A DNA stretch of 7,506 bases from Clostridiales bacterium (GCA_003533405.1 DQDL01000004.1:10965-18470), one strand, 5' to 3'. Numbered from the stretch's first letter, positions 1 to 6,340 are shown. The notes: generated from the sequence alone by a model not told the origin. Program-made: numbers and translations.

Positions 1-967
1 CGGGGATGGGCTCGTTTTCGGCAAACTCACGGTCGACCTCGTAGTAAAACGACATGCCGGTGGCTTCCGTCGGTCCGTAGAGATTTATAAACCTCGCCTC
101 GGGCGCCGCCTGCTGCCAGAGCTTGAGCTGCTTTACGGGGAACACCTCGCTGCCGAAGCACACGGTGCGCAAATGCTCGGGGCGCCCCTCGGCAAATGCG
201 CCGAGACCCGATACCATCGTGAGCGCCGATGCGACCCAGCACACGGTGTTTATCCCGTGGCGGTTCAGAAAATCAAGTACCTTAAGCGGCGACATGAACA
301 GGCTCTGCTGCATGAGATATGCCGTTGAGCCGCATTTTATGACCGATAGTATCTCCTTCATGCAGGCATCGACATACAGCGGCACCTGCATCGCAAAAAC
401 GCTGTCGGCCGCTGCCCCGATGACGGGGCACAGGGCGTTTGCGTAATCTATCAGCGAACGGTGGCAGGCGGTAACGCCCTTGGGCGTGCCGGTGCTGCCT
501 GAGGTAAAGACGATGTAGATAGGGTCGGTGTCTATCTGCCGTGCCCTGACGGCGGCAAGCGCAGCATCGTCGGGCTTCGCCGAGAAAAGCTCCGTGCAAT
601 CGATGATCTTTTCGCCGCAGCCGAGCTCCTCGGCCGTTGCCCTTGAGCTTTCGTCGCAGATTATTGCGTTGGGCGAGAGCTTTTTTAATATCATGCGCAC
701 ACGGTGCAGCGGCATACCGACATCCATCGGAACATACATGCATCCGGCGTAAATGACCGAGAAAAACGCTGCTATCGTCTGCGGCGCTTTCTTCATGAAC
801 ACCACGACCGGTTCATTTTTAAGTCCACGGCGGATAAGCTCACTGCCGCCGGAGCGTGCCATCGCCTGCACCTGTGCAAAGCTGAGGGCTTGCTCCTCGT
901 CTGCAAAAGCGGTCTTGTCGGCGTATTGTGCCGAGGTACGCTCCAAAAATTCAAGAATGTTTTTCAT
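1..967 (-). CDS. Amino-acid adenylation enzyme, DltA/NRPS A-domain-like (3' end cut off by window)
   Basis: Reading leftward from ATG at 967, 322 codons are open to the window edge. Adenylation-family motifs appear in order: a YAGCMYVPMD stretch (A2-like, about residues 89-98), the phosphate loop TSGSTGTPKG (155-164), YVDAC with Asp200 (A4 region), FGSE (271-274) and NLYGPTE (295-301). In this superfamily such enzymes activate a carboxylic substrate as an acyl-AMP and load it on a carrier-protein thiol. Asp200 sits where DltA and NRPS A domains keep the Asp that binds the substrate amino group, so an amino acid is the likely substrate (inference). DltA-type proteins are about 500 residues, so the A7-A10 motifs and any carrier domain lie outside the window. 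The start lies one base after the stop of the transglutaminase-like gene, which implies translational coupling. The exact substrate cannot be read from this part. It could equally be a stand-alone NRPS module. Confidence 0.9.
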   Translation of the reverse strand, partial: MKNILEFLERTSAQYADKTAFADEEQALSFAQVQAMARSGGSELIRRGLKNEPVVVFMKKAPQTIAAFFSVIYAGCMYVPMDVGMPLHRVRMILKKLSPNAIICDESSRATAEELGCGEKIIDCTELFSAKPDDAALAAVRARQIDTDPIYIVFTSGSTGTPKGVTACHRSLIDYANALCPVIGAAADSVFAMQVPLYVDACMKEILSVIKCGSTAYLMQQSLFMSPLKVLDFLNRHGINTVCWVASALTMVSGLGAFAEGRPEHLRTVCFGSEVFPVKQLKLWQQAAPEARFINLYGPTEATGMSFYYEVDREFAENEPIP

Positions 968-968
968 T

Positions 969-3026
969 TCAGTTTTCCATCACATAGGGTCTGGTCTCGA
1001 CCTGCGGGTACAGGCTCGTGTCAAAGCGCCAGTACTGCACGCTGTACTTCACAAGCTCCTCACTGGTCTTCATAAAGCATCTCAGATGCTCCGGGCCGAC
1101 ATTGCATGCATCGAAGTGATACCAGCCCGTGCCGAGATTCACAAGGCACCAGAAATGCTGCGTTCTGCCGTTGAGACGCTCGACGCTGAGCACCTGGCAG
1201 TCTATCTTCTGAAGCAGTGCATAGGTCGTTGCGTAGAAGGTGAAGCAGTCGCCCGTTCCCTTGGTGAGACCACGGTAGGCCTCGGCCTTCCAGTCGGTCT
1301 TATCCGAGTCGCCGGTGTAGAGCACATTCGAGTAGACATAGTCAAAAATGGCGTATGCCTGCTGCTCAAGTGACATATCATCCTTGAGGATGCGTCCGAG
1401 CACCTTGTCGACCTCGGCATCGAGCTTCTCATCGGTGATCTTGTTTTCTATAAATTTAAACTTGACCGTCACGGAGCTTGAGTTGCCCTCGTGGTCCTTG
1501 GCGGTGTATGTAACATCGTACTCGCCGACCTTCTTGGCGTTGACCTTGGACTTATCTACCGTCAGCTCCGGCTCGGGATCGGCATTGTCGACGGCAAAGA
1601 CCTCCTTGAAGTAGGCCACGGCCTCGCCGACATAGCAGTAGCGGTCACGGGCAGCATAGATGGTCGGTGCGGTCTTATCCGGCGATATGACCGCCGTTGC
1701 CTTGATTTTCGTCGAGTTGCCCGCTCTGTCGGTGAGGATTATCTCGACCTCCTGCTCGCCCTCGGTGTCCCAATCCGGCTCGGTGACGAAGCTTGCCTTG
1801 ACGGCGCTTACATCGTTGATATTCTCAACGAACTTTATCGGCTCGCAGTAGTAGCCGGTGCTGCACTCGCACTTTATGCCGTCTGCCGTGGGCGCAGTGG
1901 TGTCATTTACCGTCACGCCGACGGTCTTAGTGACATCGCCCTTTACGAGCTTGACCTCATGTGCGCCGAGACTGTTGAGCATAAACGGCTCTGTCTCCAT
2001 CTTAAAGCCTGCGTAGTTGCTGCCGAGCTTATTTAAAACGGCGCTTTCGGACAGCGTATCAGTCGATGCTTCAAACTCGCAGACATCATCGCAGACGATG
2101 AGCTTACCCTTGACCTCAGCTTCGTTGCCGGCTGCGTCGGCGGCCTTTATGGAGACATCGAAGCTCCCCTTTTTGCTCGTGTCTGGCTTGGAGATAAACT
2201 CATACTTAACCTCGGTAGCGTCATCGCAGCCGACGGCGAACTTATCCGCCGTGACCTCTCCGCCAACCTTGACGGCGACGGGGGCAAGGTCGGGCACGGG
2301 TGCGGTGGTATCTACGATGCGCAGGGTCGAGGTAAATGTCTTGCCGTCAAATTTTATCTCAACGGTCGTATCACCGAGCTTTGTCCAGTCGATACTGTCA
2401 AGGTCGGTGGCGAGCTGGGCGTTCTCACGCTCGACTACCATGAAGTCCTTGAGTGTGGGACGGGGCGTGCCCGCCTCATGGGTAAGGACATCCACAGCGC
2501 CCAGCACCTTGACGGTGGTCTTTATCGTCTGCTCGTTGCCGTGGGAGTCCTTGAGCGCAATAGCGCAGTCATAGCTGCCCGCCGTACCGTACACGGGCTC
2601 GGTCTGCCAAGTGACGGTGTAGTCGGATGCTTCCTTTATCTCGGTGAGGGCATCCTCGGGCTTCAAGCTCTTGTCGTCGATGGTGATGCTCGGATCCTTG
2701 GCCTCGGCCTGCGGAGCCATGGTGTCACGCACGATGAGCACGACCTTGCGGGTCATGTCCTCGGACTTGACCGTCAGCAGGTATGTTCCCTCCTCCGTGA
2801 GGCTCACATCAGAGTCTCCAACATAGCTTGCCTTGCTGTCGTTTTTCATAAACTTGCTTGCATCCGGAGCGCCGTCGCCAAGCTCGGCTTTGAGGAAAAT
2901 GTGCATCCCCCGATACACGCCGAACACGATAACAGCGGCGATGACGGCAATGATAAACACTATCGCAAGGGCGATAACTAAGCCCTTCTTTGCCTTTCTT
3001 TTTTTCTTGACCGCAGTTCGAGCCAT
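969..3026 (-). CDS. Membrane-anchored multi-Ig-repeat protein with C-terminal transglutaminase-like domain
   Basis: 685 residues. A Lys/Arg-rich N-terminus (KKKRKAKK, 7-14) precedes one hydrophobic helix at about 15-38, so the protein should be anchored with its bulk outside the cell. Residues about 60-526 are beta-rich Ig-like units marked by DTMAP (101-105), DTTAP (239-243 and 375-379) and DKTAP (450-454), with repeated D..GN motifs. They resemble the bacterial DUF5011/HYR-like Ig class. Residues about 530-645 match the transglutaminase/papain-like core: Cys594 in GDCFTFY, His624 in TQHFW and Asp639 in HFDAC form an apparently intact triad. The fold covers protein cross-linking, amidase and protease activities, so the reaction is unknown. 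The start at 3026 is chosen because AGGGGG lies 8 nt upstream and because the N-terminus is then a standard anchor. A longer reading from 3128 would run through the palindromic leader. It is the first gene of a leftward operon with the adenylation enzyme. Confidence 0.88.
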   Translation of the reverse strand: MARTAVKKKRKAKKGLVIALAIVFIIAVIAAVIVFGVYRGMHIFLKAELGDGAPDASKFMKNDSKASYVGDSDVSLTEEGTYLLTVKSEDMTRKVVLIVRDTMAPQAEAKDPSITIDDKSLKPEDALTEIKEASDYTVTWQTEPVYGTAGSYDCAIALKDSHGNEQTIKTTVKVLGAVDVLTHEAGTPRPTLKDFMVVERENAQLATDLDSIDWTKLGDTTVEIKFDGKTFTSTLRIVDTTAPVPDLAPVAVKVGGEVTADKFAVGCDDATEVKYEFISKPDTSKKGSFDVSIKAADAAGNEAEVKGKLIVCDDVCEFEASTDTLSESAVLNKLGSNYAGFKMETEPFMLNSLGAHEVKLVKGDVTKTVGVTVNDTTAPTADGIKCECSTGYYCEPIKFVENINDVSAVKASFVTEPDWDTEGEQEVEIILTDRAGNSTKIKATAVISPDKTAPTIYAARDRYCYVGEAVAYFKEVFAVDNADPEPELTVDKSKVNAKKVGEYDVTYTAKDHEGNSSSVTVKFKFIENKITDEKLDAEVDKVLGRILKDDMSLEQQAYAIFDYVYSNVLYTGDSDKTDWKAEAYRGLTKGTGDCFTFYATTYALLQKIDCQVLSVERLNGRTQHFWCLVNLGTGWYHFDACNVGPEHLRCFMKTSEELVKYSVQYWRFDTSLYPQVETRPYVMEN

Positions 3027-3034
3027 TTTCAATA

Positions 3035-3040
3035 CCCCCT
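3035..3040 (-). promoter_or_regulatory. Ribosome binding site deciding the transglutaminase-like gene start
   Basis: AGGGGG on the minus strand, 8 nt before ATG at 3026. It favours this start over an upstream in-frame ATG at 3128, which has no comparable site. Confidence 0.65.
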
Positions 3041-3057
3041 GTGCTAAACCGTTTAAA

Positions 3058-3160
3058 TCTAAGCGAGAGAGGAGTGTCGCAGGCAAGGCTTTGGGATTGA
3101 GGAAGGCAAAAGCCTTGTGAATGATCAAAACGAAGCCTGCGGCGCTACTATCCGCTTAGA
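3058..3160. repeat. ~100-nt imperfect inverted repeat in the divergent intergenic region
   Basis: The ends pair perfectly: TCTAAGCG (3058-3065) with CGCTTAGA (3153-3160). Inside, 3073-3084 pairs with 3135-3146 over 12 positions, two of them T/G. CAAGGCTTT (3084-3092) pairs with AAAGCCTTG (3109-3117), leaving an unpaired stretch at about 3118-3134. The T/G positions form wobble pairs only in plus-strand RNA; in minus-strand RNA they become A/C mismatches. It lies in the presumed 5' leader of the leftward operon. It could be a small non-autonomous mobile or palindromic repeat, or a structured leader RNA. No run of T follows on either strand, so it does not look like a plain terminator. Confidence 0.6.
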
Positions 3161-3184
3161 AAAGTCGTATTTTGACAAATATAC

Positions 3185-3213
3185 ATTCTATCACAGATGT
3201 GCTGTCATAACAA
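3185..3213 (-). promoter_or_regulatory. Candidate promoter of the leftward transglutaminase/adenylation operon
   Basis: Minus strand -35 TTGTTA (3213-3208), a 17-nt spacer, and -10 TAGAAT (3190-3185) preceded by TGA, an extended -10 arrangement. Transcription would start near 3178 and give a leader of roughly 150 nt that contains the imperfect inverted repeat. This is a motif match only. Confidence 0.45.
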
Positions 3214-3240
3214 CGGTTTTTTGTTAACAAAAGTGTTGTT
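3209..3240. promoter_or_regulatory. Palindrome between divergent promoters, possible operator
   Basis: The core TTTTGTTAACAAAA (3219-3232) is a 14-bp perfect palindrome. It is flanked by AACAAC (3209-3214) and its complement GTTGTT (3235-3240), which are offset from the core's centre of symmetry. The outer arms overlap the -35 hexamers of both divergent candidate promoters, which is where a shared repressor or activator could act. I could not match it to a known operator: a clostridial Rex-type site would have a 4-nt gap at the centre that is absent here. Confidence 0.5.
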
Positions 3241-3267
3241 GAAATAAGTTTCTCGGCATGGTATACT
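3239..3267 (+). promoter_or_regulatory. Promoter of the lipoprotein/radical SAM/TraX operon
   Basis: -35 TTGAAA (3239-3244), a 17-nt spacer ending in TGG, and -10 TATACT (3262-3267). Both hexamers are close to the sigma-A consensus and the -10 is of the extended TGn type. The expected start is near 3274, giving a leader of about 20 nt. Confidence 0.65.
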
Positions 3268-3280
3268 TTTTCAAGCTTAC

Positions 3281-3287
3281 GGAGGAA
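3281..3287 (+). promoter_or_regulatory. Ribosome binding site deciding the lipoprotein start
   Basis: GGAGGAA lies 6 nt before ATG at 3294. The open frame extends upstream to an ATG at 3258, but that codon overlaps the -10 region of the promoter and would spoil the lipoprotein signal peptide. Confidence 0.8.
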
Positions 3288-3293
3288 GAAATC

Positions 3294-4292
3294 ATGAAAA
3301 AAACCGTATCTTTCTTTCTTGCATTTATTATGATGTTCACCATGTGCGCCTGCAATAATGCGCCGCAGGAAACGCCCGTGCCCACGCCCGAGAGCACCGA
3401 GCCAAGTTACCTGCCGACGAGCTTTCGCAATAACGGCAAGCGCACGGTCGTGCACTCCATGCCGCAGAAGATAGTCACGGCAGGGCCTAACTGCACGGAA
3501 GTGATGTGCGCTCTCGGTCTTGAGGACAAGGTTGTCGGCAAGTGCATGACCAATCACTCCAAGGGCGTGCTTGACGAGTACAAGGACGCATACAGGTCCA
3601 TCCCCACCCTATGCGAGGGCTACCCCACGCTCGACGAGATCGTTGACAGCGGCTGCGATTTTCTCTACGCCAGCAGCTGGATATTTGACGACACGCTCAC
3701 CGTGAAGGCGCTTGAGGATAAGGGCATTATCGTGTATGTCAACGAGGCCACGACCTATGACGAGCTGTGGATGGAGATAAACGATCTTAACCGCGTGTTC
3801 TGTCTTGAGGGCACCGGCGACGCCGTCGTAAAGGCGCAGACCGACAGGATAAGTGCCGTCGGAGAGGTCGTCAAGGATCAGCAGCCCAAAAAGGTGCTCG
3901 TGCTTGACAGCTTCATCGGCGAAAAGGTTTTTACCGCCGGCAAGGCAAACATCGAGACCTCTTATATCGCCTCGGCGGGCGGTGCGAATGTTTTCGGCGA
4001 CCGTGAAAAAGCATGGGACGCCGTGACGGTCGACGATATCGTTGCGGCAAACCCCGATTATATAATCATCCACGACTACAAGGGCTCAAGCTTTGACGAC
4101 AAGGTCGCAGCGCTCAAGGAAAATTCGGAGCTTAAATACCTCGACTGCGTGCGAAACGAGCGATTTATAAAGCTCTCGCTCGAAAACGCCATGCCCGGCA
4201 TGAGAAGTGCCGTCACGGTCGAGACCATTGCGCAGACCATGTTTGCCGACCTCTTTGCCGAGCCCGAGCCAACGACCGCGCCGGAGAGTTAA
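3294..4292 (+). CDS. Solute-binding lipoprotein, Fe-siderophore/cobalamin (BtuF/FepB-like) fold
   Basis: 332 residues. The signal peptide MKKTVSFFLAFIMMFTMCAC ends in a lipobox-like MCA-C with Cys20 as the probable lipidated residue. A Pro/Thr/Glu-rich linker follows (about 23-45). The rest resembles periplasmic-binding family 2 (class III) receptors: KIVTAGPNCTEVMCALGL near 59-76, a long connecting helix around 170-195, a C-terminal lobe with WDAVTVDDIVAANPDYIII (241-259), and the late PGMRSAVTVETIA (301-313). Such proteins capture iron-siderophore, heme or cobalamin for an ABC importer. No permease or ATPase is encoded here. Instead a radical SAM gene begins one base after its stop, so the ligand may be unrelated to metal uptake. 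A second acidic, Pro/Thr-rich tail (about 323-332) closes the protein. Family assignment is fairly sure; the ligand is unknown. Confidence 0.87.
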   Translation: MKKTVSFFLAFIMMFTMCACNNAPQETPVPTPESTEPSYLPTSFRNNGKRTVVHSMPQKIVTAGPNCTEVMCALGLEDKVVGKCMTNHSKGVLDEYKDAYRSIPTLCEGYPTLDEIVDSGCDFLYASSWIFDDTLTVKALEDKGIIVYVNEATTYDELWMEINDLNRVFCLEGTGDAVVKAQTDRISAVGEVVKDQQPKKVLVLDSFIGEKVFTAGKANIETSYIASAGGANVFGDREKAWDAVTVDDIVAANPDYIIIHDYKGSSFDDKVAALKENSELKYLDCVRNERFIKLSLENAMPGMRSAVTVETIAQTMFADLFAEPEPTTAPES

Positions 4293-4293
4293 C

Positions 4294-5118
4294 ATGTTCA
4301 AAAAGGCATATGTTGAAATCACGAATATCTGCAACTTAAGCTGTGACTTTTGTCACGGCACAAAAAGAACTCCGCACCGGCTGACGGCGGCGGAGTTCAA
4401 TTGCATTATGCAAAGGCTCAAGGGTCACACCGAATATGTGTATCTGCACATCCTCGGCGAGCCGCTTACGCACCCTGAGCTCGGAGATATCATGGCGGCG
4501 GTCGCGGAGTGCGGCATGAAATGCTGCATCACGACGAACGGCACGCTGCTTAAGGAAAATGAGCAGGCGCTGCTTCATGCGCCGCTGCACAAGCTGAGCG
4601 TTTCGCTGCACAGCTTTGAGGTAAACGGCGGGGATCTGCAAGACTATCTTCAAAGCGTGTGCGAGGTGTGCAAGCACCTTGCCGAGAACGGCACTATCTG
4701 TGCACTCAGGCTCTGGAACAGCGGCGGTGCGGAGGCGCTTAACAGCGAAATTTTGGACTTCCTGCGGCAATTTTTCGGCTCCGACTGGCAAAAAAGCCGT
4801 GACGGCTACAAGCTCGGAACACTCTTGTACCTTGAAAACGCCGCAAAATTCGACTGGCCGGACATCGACGGCGGTGAGCGCAATGTACAGTTCTGCCAAG
4901 GGCTGCGTGACCAGATAGGCATCCTGTGCGACGGAACGGTCGTCCCCTGCTGCTTAGATGCCGACGGCAGTGTGCCGCTCGGCAACATTTTTGAGCAGAC
5001 GCTTGACGAGATCATGAACACCGAGCGTTCAAGAGCTATCTATGGCGGCTTTTCAAACCGCACTCCGAGCGAAGCGCTGTGCCGCCGCTGCGGCTTTGCC
5101 GAGAGGTTCAGCCTATGA
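4294..5118 (+). CDS. Radical SAM enzyme with shortened SPASM/twitch-like C-terminus
   Basis: 274 residues. Cys13, Cys17 and Cys20 in CNLSCDFC form the CxxxCxxC motif that binds the SAM-cleaving 4Fe-4S cluster. LGEP (54-57) is the family's GGE-like SAM-binding motif, and TTNGTLL (80-86) is a typical core strand and loop. The C-terminal part has Cys201, then Gly214 and Cys219, fitting the first half of SPASM (C-X9-15-G-X4-C). It is followed by LGN (229-231) and only CRRC (263-266) before the protein ends. One auxiliary cluster bound by Cys201, 219, 263 and 266 is plausible (inference). SPASM enzymes usually modify peptides or proteins; the substrate here is unknown. The start at 4294 follows GGAGAG (4283-4288) and lies one base after the lipoprotein stop. 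A longer in-frame reading into that gene is rejected. The stop overlaps the TraX start. Confidence 0.88.
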   Translation: MFKKAYVEITNICNLSCDFCHGTKRTPHRLTAAEFNCIMQRLKGHTEYVYLHILGEPLTHPELGDIMAAVAECGMKCCITTNGTLLKENEQALLHAPLHKLSVSLHSFEVNGGDLQDYLQSVCEVCKHLAENGTICALRLWNSGGAEALNSEILDFLRQFFGSDWQKSRDGYKLGTLLYLENAAKFDWPDIDGGERNVQFCQGLRDQIGILCDGTVVPCCLDADGSVPLGNIFEQTLDEIMNTERSRAIYGGFSNRTPSEALCRRCGFAERFSL

Positions 5119-5789
5119 GCTCGTTTGCGCTGCACAATTTGGCGATGCTGCTCATGCTGTGCGACCACTTACAGCTCACGCTGCTGCCCGAGCTGACGAT
5201 ACTAAGGTGCGTTGGCAGGCTTGCGTTTCCGCTGTTTGCGTTCATGGCGGTCGAGGGGTATTTCCACACCCGAAGCCTTAAAAAGTACCTCGTGCGGCTT
5301 TTGATACTTGCGCTCATTTCGGAAGTCCCGTTTAACCTGCTCGTAAGCGGCAGCTCCTTTGACCCGTATCATCAAAATGTCATTTGTACGATCATCCTCG
5401 GCCTATGTTGCATTTGGGCATTTGAGAACATCGCCGCCGACAGGCAAAAGCTTCTGAGTGCCGTCATAATTATTGCAGCTTTCGGCACTGCTATTATCGC
5501 TAATGTCGACTACTCCTCGGCGGGCGTTCTGACGCTGCTTGCGTTTTACGCTTTTCGGGGCAATACCCTGCGGTGCAGGCTCTTGCAGCTTGCCTCGCTC
5601 GGGTTTATAAGCCTCTTGCTCCTCGGCGGCATCGGCTTTTCCTACCCCTATCAAGCGCTTGCCGTCCTCTCCCTCCCGATAATTTGGCTCTACAACGGCA
5701 GTCAAGGCTTACACAACGGCGTAATCAAAACCGTAAACTACCTGTTCTACCCTGCCCACATGCTCATACTTGCGCTTTTGGCAATATAA
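5115..5789 (+). CDS. TraX-family polytopic membrane protein
   Basis: 224 residues, mostly hydrophobic with about eight membrane segments. Features of the TraX family (named for the F-plasmid pilin N-acetylase) are LMLCDH (13-18) in the first segment, GRLAFPLFAF (34-43) followed by EGYFHTR (47-53), EVPFN (70-74) and a late YPAHM (212-216). Chromosomal Firmicutes homologues have no conjugation genes around them and no settled function; an acyl-transfer role is an inference from the plasmid protein. ATG at 5115 overlaps the radical SAM stop as ATGA, and GAGAGG lies 8 nt upstream, so translation is coupled. It is the last gene of the rightward operon and is followed at once by a terminator. No conjugation or pilin gene is in the window. 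Confidence 0.85.
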   Translation: MSSFALHNLAMLLMLCDHLQLTLLPELTILRCVGRLAFPLFAFMAVEGYFHTRSLKKYLVRLLILALISEVPFNLLVSGSSFDPYHQNVICTIILGLCCIWAFENIAADRQKLLSAVIIIAAFGTAIIANVDYSSAGVLTLLAFYAFRGNTLRCRLLQLASLGFISLLLLGGIGFSYPYQALAVLSLPIIWLYNGSQGLHNGVIKTVNYLFYPAHMLILALLAI

Positions 5790-5816
5790 AAACCGCACCG
5801 GATGGTGCGGTTTTTT
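5788..5816. terminator. Bidirectional intrinsic terminator between TraX and greA
   Basis: CCGCACC (5793-5799), GGAT loop, GGTGCGG (5804-5810), extended by A/T pairs with AAAAA on the left and TTTTTT on the right. It works in both directions for the convergent genes. It starts inside the TraX stop codon and its last T is the first base of the greA stop complement. Confidence 0.9.
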
Positions 5817-6316
5817 CAGTATTGAAGTATCGGTGCTGAGCCGTCGTCCTCGCTTTTGGTGATGGAGCGGATGACGGCGTCGTAGCTGTAGTTGTCGTTC
5901 ACGAAAACGGTGAAGCTGTCGCCGACCTTTTTGCCGAGCACGGCCTTGCCGAACGGCGATTCACGGCTGATGAGCCCTTTCAAGGGGTCTGTGCGTATGG
6001 TCGTCACGACCTGGATTACCTGTGTTTCGTCGTCCTCGGGGATGTATATCTCGACCTTGTCGTACAGGCCGACCTCGTCGTCGGCGGAGGCGGAATCGAT
6101 GATGTGCGCCGACTTTATCATGTTCTCAAGATAGCGGATGCGGCTGCCGTTGCGGTTTTTTGCACGCTTGGCCTCCTTATACTCGAAGTTCTCGCTCAAG
6201 TCGCCGAAGGCACGGGTGCGCTTGACCTCCTCGATAAGCTCCGGCATCAAGCGGTTGCGCTCGTCGAGCTCTTCCTGCATCTTGGCTATATCCTGCTTTG
6301 TCAAATCGTCATGCAT
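5816..6316 (-). CDS. greA: Transcription elongation factor, GreA/GreB family
   Basis: 166 residues, close to the usual ~158. The N-terminal half is a charged helical hairpin with the tip motif GDLSENFEYKEAK (38-50). Asp39 and Glu42 match the acidic pair that reaches into the RNA polymerase channel and stimulates cleavage of backtracked RNA. The C-terminal FKBP-like domain carries ISRESPFGKAVLGKKVGD (116-133), the family's conserved signature. The start at 6316 is set by AAAGAGG (6330-6324) 7 nt upstream. An in-frame extension back to 6445 would overlap the neighbouring regulator gene. The gene has its own promoter, so it need not be co-transcribed with the regulator. Gram-positive genomes can carry more than one Gre-like protein, so whether this is the main copy is not certain. 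Confidence 0.88.
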   Translation of the reverse strand: MHDDLTKQDIAKMQEELDERNRLMPELIEEVKRTRAFGDLSENFEYKEAKRAKNRNGSRIRYLENMIKSAHIIDSASADDEVGLYDKVEIYIPEDDETQVIQVVTTIRTDPLKGLISRESPFGKAVLGKKVGDSFTVFVNDNYSYDAVIRSITKSEDDGSAPILQY

Positions 6317-6323
6317 GGTATTA

Positions 6324-6330
6324 CCTCTTT
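6324..6330 (-). promoter_or_regulatory. Ribosome binding site of greA
   Basis: AAAGAGG on the minus strand, 7 nt before ATG at 6316. It fixes this start within a longer open frame. Confidence 0.7.
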
Positions 6331-6340
6331 TCCACATCGC

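Noticed and set aside
753..2981. Long plus-strand open frames opposite the adenylation and transglutaminase-like genes
   Set aside because: They are antisense to clear protein domains, show no family motifs and lack good ribosome sites. They arise from the codon bias of the minus-strand genes.
3027..3128. 34-residue N-terminal extension of the transglutaminase-like protein
   Set aside because: It runs through the imperfect palindrome, has no ribosome site, and the internal ATG at 3026 has AGGGGG and a normal membrane anchor.
3172..3177. Perfect TTGACA on the plus strand as a -35 box
   Set aside because: No acceptable -10 hexamer lies 16-18 nt downstream; the TTGAAA/TATACT pair nearer the gene is better.
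3209..3240. Fur, PerR, Zur or Rex box
   Set aside because: The palindrome core GTTAAC with T/A flanks does not match the known consensus of these regulators; Rex-type sites have a 4-nt central gap.
3027..3293. Small RiPP precursor peptide for the radical SAM enzyme
   Set aside because: The region is taken up by promoters, a palindrome and the inverted repeat. I found no short reading frame with a ribosome site and a Cys- or Gly-rich core.
4207..4293. Upstream extension of the radical SAM protein into the lipoprotein gene
   Set aside because: The extra residues are Arg/Pro/Ser-rich noise in the wrong frame of the lipoprotein gene, and ATG at 4294 has a proper ribosome site and the usual distance to the CxxxCxxC motif.
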